Positions 16,224 to 25,138 of a stretch of DNA of 49,198 nucleotides are shown here, piece by piece. The position numbers were made by a program, and so were the translations under genes. The stretch's first letter is position 1. Each line of letters begins with the position of its first letter. The notes beneath the pieces were generated by a model. It did not search any database and was not told the DNA's origin. It saw nothing but the letters and a program-made list of their open reading frames with translations. The stretch is taken from NCBI RefSeq assembly GCF_009498735.1, contig NZ_ML762437.1, positions 1 to 49,198 of the forward strand, read 5' to 3'. Source of the DNA: Gracilibacillus oryzae. GTDB taxonomy: Bacteria; Bacillota; Bacilli; Bacillales; Amphibacillaceae.

Positions 16224-16817
16224 GTGGGAGCAAGAGGTAGAAAAAAAGGATCAGATGGTGAGCGGAGCAGGAAACTGATGCTTCAAATCGCTGCAGAGGA
16301 ATTTGCCCAAAATGGCTTCTATCATACCAAAGTTGGTACAATCGTAAGCCGGGCCGGTGTTTCTCAACCTGCCTTTTATTTATATTTTTCCAGCAAAGAA
16401 GCAATCTATCAGGAATTAATCGATCAATTTAATATAAAATTAGAAGAGCTTGTCGGCAACAGCAGATTAGATTCAGACATTGAACCGTCTTCCCTGTCTG
16501 AACGGATTGAAGTAGGATTAAGAGCAATCTTTACCTTTTTTGAAAAAAATCAATACATAACAAAAATCGCCTTCATCCACTCTGATCAAGCATACAAAAT
16601 TAAGGAAGGGCTTACAGCGAAAATTGAAGGAAACTTACGAGTAGAACAGGAGTACGGCTACTTTCGGGCTGACATAGATTTGAGCATTGCAGCTGAAATA
16701 GTAATAAGTTCAATAGAACGCCTAACCATCACGCAACTATGGACAGGCAAGAGTACTGCTGAGGACATCACAAAAGATATGGTCCAGATTATATTAAATG
16801 GGATTGTAAAGAAATAG
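16224..16817 (+). CDS. TetR/AcrR family transcriptional regulator
   Basis: This 197-aa regulator begins at the GTG at 16224, preceded by GAGGTG; the open frame extends upstream to 16161 without a better start. The N-terminal helix-turn-helix is clear: LMLQIAAEEFAQNGFYHTKV, then VSRAGVSQPAFYLYFSSKEAIYQEL. The C-terminal half is the ligand-binding and dimerisation domain. The target is not evident; such regulators often control efflux pumps, but none is adjacent. A strong terminator follows. Confidence 0.88.
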   Translation: MGARGRKKGSDGERSRKLMLQIAAEEFAQNGFYHTKVGTIVSRAGVSQPAFYLYFSSKEAIYQELIDQFNIKLEELVGNSRLDSDIEPSSLSERIEVGLRAIFTFFEKNQYITKIAFIHSDQAYKIKEGLTAKIEGNLRVEQEYGYFRADIDLSIAAEIVISSIERLTITQLWTGKSTAEDITKDMVQIILNGIVKK

Positions 16818-16835
16818 TGCAGCTTATAGCGAGAA

Positions 16836-16865
16836 GACTAGATGTTGAGCGCATCTAGTCTTTTT
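16836..16865 (+). terminator. intrinsic terminator after the TetR-type gene
   Basis: AGACTAGATG and CATCTAGTC(T) form a near-perfect stem with a 7-nt loop, followed by five T. Confidence 0.88.
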
Positions 16866-16883
16866 CAATTATTAGAAAAATAG

Positions 16884-17334
16884 TGGGAAGTCGCAAGAAG
16901 GGAGCGGGAAGTCGCAAGAAGCGGGCGGGAAGTCGCAAGAAAGAGCGTGGAAGTCGCAAGAAAGAGCGTGGAAGTCGCAAGAAGAGCATGGAAGTCGCAA
17001 GAAGAGCATGGAAGTCGCAAGAAAGAGCATGGAAGTCGCAAGAAGCGGGCGGGAAGTCGCAAGAAGGAGCATGGAGGTCGCAAGAAAGCGCGTGGAAGTC
17101 GCAAGAAAGAGCATGGAAGTCGCAAGAAAGAGCATGGAAGTCGCAAGAAAGAGCATGGAAGTCGCAAGAAAGCGCGTGGAAGTCGCAAGAAAGGAGCGGG
17201 AAGTCGCAAGAAAGAGCAGTAGCTGCAAATAAAATGAGGAAACTGCAAATAAAAAGCAGAAGCTGCAAATAAAATGAGGAAACTGCAAAGAAAGAGCAGA
17301 AGCTGCAAATAAAATAGTAAACTTGCAAATAAAC
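16884..17334. repeat. 20-21-nt tandem repeat array R2
   Basis: About sixteen units of GAAGTCGCAAGAAAGAGCATG or close variants run from about 16888 to 17222, mostly with 21-nt period and some 20. A second set built on CTGCAAATAAAAxxxxAGAA follows to about 17334. The 21-nt period leaves open frames on both strands that encode only heptad-like low-complexity peptides, so I do not call these as genes. It sits between the TetR-type terminator and the sigma-factor gene. Confidence 0.92.
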
Positions 17335-17576
17335 CAGCGGAGAGATCCTCACGCCACGCCAAATTCAAGCACAATGTCACATTTCATACGATATTTCTCT
17401 TAGCCCCCTCCATTCTCGCGATTTTCTATTTGTTTCACGCCAAAAATGCACCAAATCTCGGAATTTCCACACTACCTATGGAAATAGCGGCATTCGTCAT
17501 CTGCAAATTCCTTTTATATGATGAATTCACCGGCGGAATTTATGATAAGTGCTTATCCTTTGGGAGTATTGGAAAA

Positions 17577-18068
17577 GTGCAATTTGAAGAGGTGCTGAAG
17601 GATCATGAACGAGTGATTCATCACTTAATTAACAAATATGGAATCAGGGATATGGAAGGGGAATTTTTTCAAGAAGGGATGATTGCGATTTGGGAAGCAC
17701 TCAGAACGTTTGATCAATCTAAATCAAAATTGTCTACCTATATTTACAGCTGTGTTTCCAGGAGGTTTCTGAACAAAATCAAAAAAGAAAGTCGTGAGCA
17801 GGACAATTTAGATTCATGGCTTGAGCGTGTGAGGATAGATGATTTGCTGATGGAGGATAAGCCGGCTTTTGACAGGCAGCTTTTATCCGACATCCGTGAA
17901 AAACTCTCAGACAAACAATGGTGCTGGTTCGTTCATGCTGTGATAAAGGACCAGACGATCAGCGAGATTGCAGATACTTATGCAGTTACTGCGCCTGCAG
18001 TGAAGAGCTGGAGAAGAAGTGCCAAGTCAAAAATCAGGCAGCTGCTGCAGCAAAATCATATGGAATAA
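17577..18068 (+). CDS. small sigma-70 family RNA polymerase sigma factor
   Basis: This 163-aa protein from the GTG at 17577 (GGGAG about 10 nt upstream) has a region 2-like part (VIHHLINKYGIRDMEGEFFQEGMIAIWEA then FDQSKSKLSTYIYSCVSRRF) and a region 4-like helix-turn-helix (TISEIADTYAVTAPAVKSWRRSAK). Upstream residues of the longer frame (ATG 17430) look unlike the family and border the repeat array, so I leave them out. The layout recalls small ComX/SigH-type or Xpf-like sigma factors. No anti-sigma gene is adjacent, and the next gene is interrupted. Confidence 0.8.
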   Translation: MQFEEVLKDHERVIHHLINKYGIRDMEGEFFQEGMIAIWEALRTFDQSKSKLSTYIYSCVSRRFLNKIKKESREQDNLDSWLERVRIDDLLMEDKPAFDRQLLSDIREKLSDKQWCWFVHAVIKDQTISEIADTYAVTAPAVKSWRRSAKSKIRQLLQQNHME

Positions 18069-18090
18069 ATTATGATACTGTTTATCTCCT

Positions 18091-18114
18091 CACTGACCAA
18101 AGTCTCACTTTATC
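18091..18114 (+). repeat. dispersed CACTGAtCAAAGTCTCACTTTAT motif, copy 1
   Basis: A 24-nt sequence that recurs at 36894 and 43489 with few changes. It lies in the gap after the small sigma-factor gene. Confidence 0.6.
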
Positions 18115-18194
18115 CATTACTAGAAAATTAATGAAAAAGTTGTAGAAATATGGCGACAAAATAAGTATAATGAAAGAAGAATTGGGAAAATGGA

Positions 18195-19079
18195 ATGATA
18201 AAAGATAAGGATGGGCATGTAATTATGACTACTTTTAGAACGGCTGATATGATAGGTTCAATCCCTAATAATGGAATGTATGTACAATCGAATAAAAAGA
18301 GTTCTGCTGAAGTACAGACGAGCTCAGCGAATGAATGGAAACTTGTGTTAGGCGATGAAGCTAGAAAGATCAATCCATTATTTGATGTGAAAATTCAGCG
18401 CAATTAATTAATTCAGCAATCGATTGTTCAGGATGACTGGTCCCGCTACAATGCTTTTGAAGCAAAGCAGCATCCCGCATGGTACGAAGAAGTGAACGGT
18501 GTATTTGAGAAGAACAAAATTTATTATGGGAATCTGATCGAATCCAAATTGAATGCAATTAAGGATGCGGAAGCAGAAGGTGATCAGGACAAAGTGGAAC
18601 TGTGGGAAAACAGCCTTCAGGATGCGATTGAAGACTTTAATCAGGCACCAGGCATTGTGCCATATATTGTCGGATTAAATCATAATGCTGACATGGCGGC
18701 AAAATATGGTGTAGAAGAACCGGCAGATGACTTTTTCGACAGCAAATATAATGCAGCAATGGTATTGGATCAGGGTAAATTTGAAGCGAATCATTGGTCT
18801 GAGAATGCGATTTTTCAGGAAGATGAGGAATTGAAAGCTCATGTCCAAAACCTTGTCGCAGATAAATTTGAAGATTCAGAGCAGACGGTGAATGAAACGG
18901 TACAAGTAGCAGCAGAGCAAGAAGCAGAACCGGCAGCTGCTGAGGAAAAAGTAACGGCAAGCTCTCTGACAGAAAATGCTAATAAAGAACTTAGTCTGCA
19001 CCAATATGTATGGGATAATCTGAAAGAGTCGATTAAGCCGAACATTTTTGAAGTAATCGATAAATATAAATTGGGATAA
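18195..19079 (+). pseudogene. unknown protein gene interrupted by an in-frame stop codon
   Basis: An open frame from 18195 ends in TAA at 18405-18407, and the same frame stays open immediately afterwards to 19079, about 294 codons in all. The codon stream after the stop (beginning LIQQSIVQDDWSRYNAFEAK) looks protein-like and has no ribosome binding site of its own until a weak GTG at 18492. The simplest reading is one gene broken by a nonsense change at CAATTAATTAATT, perhaps a small TTAA duplication or a substitution. The C-terminal part is acidic with an Ala/Glu-rich linker, then LSLHQYVWDNLKESIKPNIFE. I do not recognise the family. Two separate genes remain possible. Confidence 0.6.
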
Positions 19080-19080
19080 G

Positions 19081-19115
19081 AAAAAATGCCTCCAGAAGTG
19101 GGAGGCATTTTTTTG
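19081..19115. terminator. bidirectional terminator between convergent genes
   Basis: AAAAAATGCCTCC and GGAGGCATTTTTTT form a strong stem with T tracts in both directions. It serves the interrupted gene and possibly the minus-strand acyltransferase gene. Confidence 0.88.
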
Positions 19116-19167
19116 TGCATTATTTTTTATCACAGACGCTAAGCATCCTGATAAGTATCGCTAATGA

Positions 19168-20301
19168 TCAGTGTTTCTCTTTCTCTTTATAAGGTATCTT
19201 CTTCGGTGTTGCACCAAACAGTATCCAGCTGTATTTGTAGCGGGTTACGATTCCTACAATCAGCCATGACAGTGCGAGAACGATGATAAATCCGCCAAAA
19301 CTTTTCAGATGATAGAGTAATGAATCACCTGGCATTGGCACATATTTCTGGTACAGATTTAAAATCAGTAAGTGGATCAAATATACACCAAATGAGACAA
19401 CCCCAAGGTGGATTAGCACATTGTTAAGCTTCGTGCTCCAGTTTTTGTAAATATAGAAGGAAGCTTGCAATAACACTAACGCAGAGAAGAAGGTATGGCC
19501 ATTCCACAAAGCTTCATATACAAGGTTCTCTGCCCATTGCCCTGTTGTTCTTGTCCAAACCCAGATGAGCGCATGAGCAATAGAGAAAATCGCCCATATT
19601 ATCCAAATGAAACCTGATAATAACTTTTCCTTCCATTTAAACTCAAAAGAAAAGAAGTTCGAAAATTTGTCAAAATTCACTCCTAAATAGATCCCAAAGA
19701 AGTAATAACTAAAATAGGATAAGGAAACAATTCCTTTATTCATAATCAAACCATACTGATGATTCAGGAAGACGAATGCCCACTGGATCACAAAGCCCAG
19801 AATGATAGAATATTTTACTAGACCTGGCCACTTTTTAAAGGCGAATAACAGAAGCGGAAATAATAGATAAAACTGGATACTGATAAACACGAAATACAAG
19901 TGTGATGCCGTGCTTCCAGTTAATAACTGATTAAAAAAAGTACTGACCAATTCTCTGGTTGTAAACACACTGGAATAGTATTCATAGTTGTACATAAAGT
20001 AAATGACGGAAAAAATAATGTACGGCAAGATAATATAGAGCAATCTTTTTTTGTAAAAACCTAGTATCAATTGACTTGTTAACGGCCTGTGATAGTAGGA
20101 ATAAAATAAAACAAAACTACTTAAAAAAATGAAGGTAGGTGTACCAAACCGGAAGAACGTGTTAAGAAAACTGTACGCCTCAAACGTAAATGTGTTTGGA
20201 TCATATTGCGACACGGGAAAGGATGTGGCATGGACAATCAGCACACCCATGATTGCAAGGGCCCTTGTCACATAAATTTCATTAATATATCTTTTATTCA
20301 A
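19168..20301 (-). CDS. acyltransferase 3 family membrane protein
   Basis: This 377-aa protein has about ten membrane segments and an N-terminal EIYVTRALAIMGVLIVHATS, the Arg-His pattern of acyltransferase 3 proteins, which transfer acetyl or other acyl groups to sugars and cell-surface polymers. It has no extra SGNH domain, unlike the second acyltransferase at 22838. It is divergent from the FAD oxidoreductase gene. The acceptor is unknown; wall polysaccharide or exopolysaccharide is likely. Confidence 0.85.
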   Translation of the reverse strand: MNKRYINEIYVTRALAIMGVLIVHATSFPVSQYDPNTFTFEAYSFLNTFFRFGTPTFIFLSSFVLFYSYYHRPLTSQLILGFYKKRLLYIILPYIIFSVIYFMYNYEYYSSVFTTRELVSTFFNQLLTGSTASHLYFVFISIQFYLLFPLLLFAFKKWPGLVKYSIILGFVIQWAFVFLNHQYGLIMNKGIVSLSYFSYYFFGIYLGVNFDKFSNFFSFEFKWKEKLLSGFIWIIWAIFSIAHALIWVWTRTTGQWAENLVYEALWNGHTFFSALVLLQASFYIYKNWSTKLNNVLIHLGVVSFGVYLIHLLILNLYQKYVPMPGDSLLYHLKSFGGFIIVLALSWLIVGIVTRYKYSWILFGATPKKIPYKEKEKH

Positions 20302-20415
20302 AAAATCACTCTTTTCTATTATTGATAGACTTTTGGTGGAAGTTGAATGGTAACAAAGATAATGATAAAATAACCTTATCTATGTGTCAATATTGCATAA
20401 TAACTAGGAGGAAGT

Positions 20416-22329
20416 ATGAAAAAAGTATATATTTGGGGATTTTTGATCGTTATTGTAATTGCTATTGGTATTGGGGTAACATTGTTGAATTTAAATGTCG
20501 GGGAAGAAGAAGCGACAGATAATGAAACAACAGATACAAATACCGCTGACGCACAAACACTTGTCGAACAATATGAGAAGCCGGTAGCACAGGAAACTTT
20601 CGAAGAAGAATATGATGTTATTGTCATTGGCGGGGAGCCTGAAGGGGTAGCGGCAGCTGTCTCAGCGGCAAGAAACGGCCAGAAGACATTATTAATTGAA
20701 AAACGGGAAGAACTTGGCGGTCTCTTTACATACGGAATGTTAAACTTTCTTGATATTCCGCAAGGGGAAGGCGGTAAAAATGTCAGTGAAGGTATTTTCA
20801 AAGAATGGCATGAATTAGTTGGTGTTGGAAATGCATTTGGAATTGAGGAAGCTCATGCTGCATTTAAACATCTCGTAGATAATGAAGAAAACTTAACGTT
20901 AACATCTGAAACAGAAGTAACAGATGTGGTGAAAGATGATACAAACACGATTACATCCATCAACATATCAAATGAGCATGGTGAATTTGAAGTGGCGGCA
21001 GGAGCTTTCATTGATGCAACACAGGATGCTGATTTTGCTGTGATGGCGGATGCTCCTTACTTTACTGGTGGAGAAGATATCGGGATCGCTGACAAAAGAA
21101 TGGCTGTAACATTAATGATCCATTTAAAAGGCGTTGACTGGGATGGAATCAGAACAGCAGTAGAAGAGGAAACATTCGGAACGTCAGCAATGAATGACCA
21201 TGTGGCATGGGGCTTTGGTGACCTTCATTATGACTATAAACCAGTGCAGGAAAATACGAGACTCAGAGGTTTGAATTTAGCAAAAGTCGGTGATGAATAT
21301 TTCATCAATGCACTGCAGATTTTTGGCATCAACGGTTTGGATGAAGAATCGAAACAAAAAGCAATTGATATGGGGAAAGAAGAGACAGAACATATTGTCG
21401 AATTTTTGCGTGCAGAATTCCCAGGATTTGAAAACGCAGAAATTGCGAGTTTCCCTGAAGAATTATATGTTCGTGAAACACGCCACGTGCTGGCAGAGTA
21501 CCAGCTTCCAATGTCTGATGTTTGGACAAACAAAGACCACTGGGACAGCATTGCACTTGGAGCTTACCCTGTAGATGTCCAGGCACAGACAACCGAAGAT
21601 TATGGATACGTAATTGCGGATCCTATCCAATATGCGATTCCGTTCCGCTCGATTGTACCGAAAGAAGTAAATGGTCTGTTAGTTGTCGGCAGATCAGCAG
21701 GTTTCTCTTCACTGGCAGCAGGAAGTGCCCGTATCGTTCCGACTGGAATGGCAGTTGGAGAAGGAGCAGGGGTAGCAGCAGCTGTTTCGAATGAAGAAGA
21801 AATGACGTTCAGAGATATGACGGAAAATGAGGATATCATTTCCCAAGTAAGAACTAAGTTGGATGAGCAAGGCGCATTTGTTGATCACTTCGATGTAGGC
21901 TATCCATATCAGGATGAATGGTATGATGAATCCATTCAGAAATTGATCAATTATGGTGTAGTTGTGGCAAGTTATACAAATGAACTGCCGGTAGATGATC
22001 AGGCATCCAATCAGGCGCTCGTTAATGTACTGAACAGTGCGGTTCAACGTGCCAATGGTTCATTCTATGATTTGAACAGTGCGGCAATGCAAGAAATGTA
22101 CAGTATGGCATTTGAAGGAGAAGCACAGGACTTAACAAAAGAAATGTTCTTAAATATGGTTGCCGGAATTTTTGCACAGGATGCTTCTGAAGCAAACTGG
22201 GATGCATTAATCGAAAAAGGCGTCGTAACAGCAGATAGTGTAGAGCAGATACCAGATGAAAATGTACAGTACAAACATATCTACGCAATTGCGGCAGATA
22301 TAGTAACCTATTTGGAAATGCAAGCATAA
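20416..22329 (+). CDS. membrane-anchored FAD-dependent oxidoreductase
   Basis: This 637-aa protein has an N-terminal hydrophobic helix (residues about 4-26), then an acidic Thr-rich linker, so the enzyme domain is probably outside the membrane. The dinucleotide-binding motif is YDVIVIGGEPEGVAAAVSAARNG, followed by GGLFTYGMLNF, as in the FAD_oxidored family. GLLVVGRSAGFSSLAAGSARIVPTGMAVGEGAG near the end of the flavin domain completes the fold. The last ~150 residues are a separate alpha-helical region that weakly resembles SLH repeats (DEWYDESIQKLINYGVVV). The substrate is unknown. AGGAGG precedes the ATG, and a terminator follows. Confidence 0.85.
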   Translation: MKKVYIWGFLIVIVIAIGIGVTLLNLNVGEEEATDNETTDTNTADAQTLVEQYEKPVAQETFEEEYDVIVIGGEPEGVAAAVSAARNGQKTLLIEKREELGGLFTYGMLNFLDIPQGEGGKNVSEGIFKEWHELVGVGNAFGIEEAHAAFKHLVDNEENLTLTSETEVTDVVKDDTNTITSINISNEHGEFEVAAGAFIDATQDADFAVMADAPYFTGGEDIGIADKRMAVTLMIHLKGVDWDGIRTAVEEETFGTSAMNDHVAWGFGDLHYDYKPVQENTRLRGLNLAKVGDEYFINALQIFGINGLDEESKQKAIDMGKEETEHIVEFLRAEFPGFENAEIASFPEELYVRETRHVLAEYQLPMSDVWTNKDHWDSIALGAYPVDVQAQTTEDYGYVIADPIQYAIPFRSIVPKEVNGLLVVGRSAGFSSLAAGSARIVPTGMAVGEGAGVAAAVSNEEEMTFRDMTENEDIISQVRTKLDEQGAFVDHFDVGYPYQDEWYDESIQKLINYGVVVASYTNELPVDDQASNQALVNVLNSAVQRANGSFYDLNSAAMQEMYSMAFEGEAQDLTKEMFLNMVAGIFAQDASEANWDALIEKGVVTADSVEQIPDENVQYKHIYAIAADIVTYLEMQA

Positions 22330-22333
22330 AGAC

Positions 22334-22378
22334 GAGACTTATAAAAAGTGGGAGACCGCTTTTTATGAGTCTTTTTTT
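22334..22378 (+). terminator. intrinsic terminator after the FAD oxidoreductase gene
   Basis: AGACTTATAAAAAGTGG pairs with CCGCTTTTTATGAGTCT and is followed by a T run. Confidence 0.85.
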
Positions 22379-22433
22379 GTACTGAAACAAGTGGTCTGGA
22401 TTAATAAGAAGAAATCTTTTGGGCCCAGGTTAG

Positions 22434-22640
22434 GATGTGTGTATAAGCTTAAGAATAAGAACAAATCTTAGGGGGAAAGTTCAAGATTTGTTGTTAAAAT
22501 GAAAATAATGAACAAATCCCAAGGAAGAGAGGGAAGATTTGTTGTTAAAATGAAAATAATGAACAAATCTCATAGCAGAAAAAAAAAGATTTGTTCATTA
22601 TCGCAAGAAATAAACACAAATCTCATTGTTAGTGCCCAAG
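22434..22640. repeat. ~52-nt tandem repeat array R3
   Basis: Units start with GATTTGTT at 22485, 22536 and 22588, and a degenerate unit precedes them. Spacings are 51 and 52 nt. Arms are GATTTGT and ACAAATC as in R1. The array lies between the converging FAD oxidoreductase and OatA-like genes; 22640-22780 holds nothing I recognise. Confidence 0.85.
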
Positions 22641-22783
22641 ACGTTCCTAATCCTGATATTAAAACAAAATCCCACCCTCGACCTAAGTATTCCGCTTTCC
22701 CCCCCCACTATGACTGAAAAGTGTCTATACTCCAATCGTATGTATTGCTATCCCAAAGTTACCAGCTCACACTGCCATTGCCG

Positions 22784-22828
22784 CAAAAAACCCCTGCCAA
22801 AGCTCCTAACATAGCGCACTGGCAAGGG
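22784..22828 (-). terminator. intrinsic terminator of the OatA-like gene
   Basis: On the minus strand CCCTTGCCA and TGGCAGGGG pair with one wobble around a 20-nt loop, then six T follow. Confidence 0.7.
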
Positions 22829-22837
22829 TCACACAAC

Positions 22838-24868
22838 TTATTCTAGTGTATCAATCACAGCTTCCAATTCCTCTTTAAATGGTTCTGTTAATGTTTTTGC
22901 AAAGGTTGTGGTGATATGGTTGCTATCACGGTAGATAATGATATTATTTAAAACCGAATAACATGTCTCATCATCACAGAAATAGTCGCTGAAATCGACA
23001 AGGTGCACGTTATCAGGTATTTCTGTTTCAGTGTCCGTAATTTTCCCTTCATCCACCATGCCTTCACGGTCGACGTGACATTCACTTATTCCTTTGTCTT
23101 CCACACATGTAGGGATCTCGTATGGGAATTTAGGTGTATCTCTTATTGCAATAATTTGGGTAAGATCCTCATATTGCTGCCATTTATCAAGGTAAGCTTG
23201 AGGTATTTCGATAGATCCTGCAACAGTTGCTGTTGTAAAAATCATATCAGGCATATTTTCTGCCAAAACATCCTCCAGTTCTTCATTCCAGTCCATACAT
23301 GTTTCATCTAATCCGCCGCCAAAATCATCTGCACTGAATCGGCAGGCATCTTTATAATAAAGCTGCAGCTCGATTCCCATTTCAGAAGCTGCTTCGACTA
23401 GTGGAGGGAACCAGTGGCCGGAATGGGATCCGCCGACTAATGCCAACGTATACTCCGGATTTTCGGTTTCACCGTAGGAACAAGTTTTAACACCTTCTCC
23501 AGCCATTGTTGTGTAACACTGAGTGTCCTCGTAAAATGCAGGCAAGTCTTTTGTCACACTGATAAAGTCTGGTATAACTTCTTCATCTTCATCATTGGAA
23601 TAATATTCTTCAGGCAAAACTTCTAAATTAACATAATTCTCTTGTTCTTCTATAAGGGCCGTGTCCACATCTGTATCAATATCCCCTAATAACTGCTGTC
23701 CATAAACATTCCAGCTGATCGCAACAGCTGCGACAGGGATAAGAAAGGCCATCGCGATCCCGACAATTTTCTTCTTTGCCTCACGCGGGGATAATCTTTG
23801 AATCGGCTTTTCAATCAATTTCGACGTGATTAATGAGATTCCGAATGCGACAAGGATGATACCTATACCTGCTGGGATCGAAACATTGTCAACATCGAAA
23901 TAGGCCAGGTAAAAAATATACAATGGCCAGTGCCATAAGTAAAACGCATAGGACACGCTGCCAAGGAATAGAAATAATTTTGTACCAAGTAATTTCTGTA
24001 CACCAAAGGCACTCGCATTTTCCGCTGCCACAATAACAAAAATAACACCGAATATTGGCAGCAATGCAGCATACCCTGGGAACACATCAGAGACAGGTAA
24101 TACCATACCCGTAAATGCGATGATACAAAACCCGAGCCAACCGATAATAAAGGCAACAGCTTTCGGCATTTTCAGATATGGTAAAAGCAATGCCAAAATC
24201 CCGCCAAGACTGAACTCCCAAACACGGGCAAATGTGTCAAAATACGCCCATGGCTGGTTGACTGCTGTAATATAAACAGAATAGCTTAATGATGCTGCAA
24301 ACATCACGATCAAAACAGTCAGCAATGTTTTCCTTAATGGTGTTTTAAAAAGTTTCTTTGCCAGGAAATAGGCAAGAAAGATAATAACAGGCCATGTGAT
24401 ATAAAACTGTCCTTGAAGCGACAATGCCCAGAAATGCTGAAACGGACTTGCGTTCACATTCTGTGCTAAATAGTCGACAGAATTAAAGGCCAACTGCCAG
24501 TTTTCATAATAAAAGATCGATGATAATGCTTCAGGTACAATTGAAATCCAGCGTGATGCCGGGAATATAAAATAAGAAGCAGCGATCGAAAACAAGATAA
24601 CAGTTAACGCTAACGGCCACAATCTCCTTACAAGTCCTAAGTAGTATTCGGTTAAATTAATGGTTCCATGTCTGGCAACTCTTGAAAGTAAAGAGGTTGT
24701 AATCAAATATCCGGAAACAATAAAGAATACATCTACTCCGCCTGAGACTTTTCCAAACCAGATGTGATAGACTGCTACAAGAAATGCTGCAAGCACTCGT
24801 ACCCCTTCGAGTTCGGGTCTGAACCGTTTCTCAGGAACGATTAAATCTTTCATTGAATTCATCTCCAT
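22838..24868 (-). CDS. OatA-like O-acetyltransferase (acyltransferase 3 plus SGNH domain)
   Basis: This 676-aa protein has an N-terminal acyltransferase 3 domain with about ten or eleven membrane segments (RFRPELEGVRVLAAFLVAVYH at the start, Arg/His pattern). After a linker comes an extracytoplasmic SGNH hydrolase-like domain from about residue 430, with the nucleophile motif LVGGSHSGHW and the C-terminal RDSNHIT Asp/His pair. This two-domain build is that of peptidoglycan O-acetyltransferase OatA and of polysaccharide acetylases. Three of four SGNH blocks are visible, so it should be active. Acetylation of peptidoglycan or a secondary wall polymer is the expected role. Confidence 0.9.
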   Translation of the reverse strand: MEMNSMKDLIVPEKRFRPELEGVRVLAAFLVAVYHIWFGKVSGGVDVFFIVSGYLITTSLLSRVARHGTINLTEYYLGLVRRLWPLALTVILFSIAASYFIFPASRWISIVPEALSSIFYYENWQLAFNSVDYLAQNVNASPFQHFWALSLQGQFYITWPVIIFLAYFLAKKLFKTPLRKTLLTVLIVMFAASLSYSVYITAVNQPWAYFDTFARVWEFSLGGILALLLPYLKMPKAVAFIIGWLGFCIIAFTGMVLPVSDVFPGYAALLPIFGVIFVIVAAENASAFGVQKLLGTKLFLFLGSVSYAFYLWHWPLYIFYLAYFDVDNVSIPAGIGIILVAFGISLITSKLIEKPIQRLSPREAKKKIVGIAMAFLIPVAAVAISWNVYGQQLLGDIDTDVDTALIEEQENYVNLEVLPEEYYSNDEDEEVIPDFISVTKDLPAFYEDTQCYTTMAGEGVKTCSYGETENPEYTLALVGGSHSGHWFPPLVEAASEMGIELQLYYKDACRFSADDFGGGLDETCMDWNEELEDVLAENMPDMIFTTATVAGSIEIPQAYLDKWQQYEDLTQIIAIRDTPKFPYEIPTCVEDKGISECHVDREGMVDEGKITDTETEIPDNVHLVDFSDYFCDDETCYSVLNNIIIYRDSNHITTTFAKTLTEPFKEELEAVIDTLE

Positions 24869-25052
24869 AATTCCTTTTTAATTAGTGTTCTTTAAAGGCT
24901 TGTTGTTCATACACCTAATAAATAATAACATTTCTATGTTGGAAAAAGAAGTTATTGGAGAAAAAAATCAAATCTCTTCGTTAGATCAGTTTGTCGATCC
25001 CTTTTGGAAATACCTTGAAATTTCACTGTTTTTGTCATAATCTAGTAAAGTG

Positions 25053-25097
25053 CGTGTTCAAAGAGCCGCTAATCATTTGGTGACTTTTTGAACATCC
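25053..25097. repeat. dispersed inverted-repeat element, internally deleted copy (B)
   Basis: It has the same ends as copy A at 5822-5971 (GTGTTCAAA at the left; ATCATTTGGTGACTTTTTGAACATCC at the right), but only about 45 nt remain, so some 100 nt of the interior are gone. It lies just upstream of the ketoacyl synthase operon, close to where its promoter should be. Confidence 0.75.
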
Positions 25098-25138
25098 TCT
25101 TAAAATAGTTATTATAAAATAAGAGAGCAGGATGTAAT

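Noticed and set aside
16855-17380. Several overlapping long open frames on both strands in the 21-nt repeat (up to 171 codons)
   Set aside because: They encode only repeated heptads (for example SRKKEHG or FLRLPCS) in multiple frames on both strands, a by-product of a repeat length divisible by three. None has a convincing ribosome binding site.
17430-17576. Longer N-terminus for the sigma factor (ATG at 17430)
   Set aside because: The extra 49 residues do not resemble sigma region 1 or 2 and lie beside the repeat array; the GTG at 17577 has a better-placed ribosome binding site and starts where the family pattern begins.
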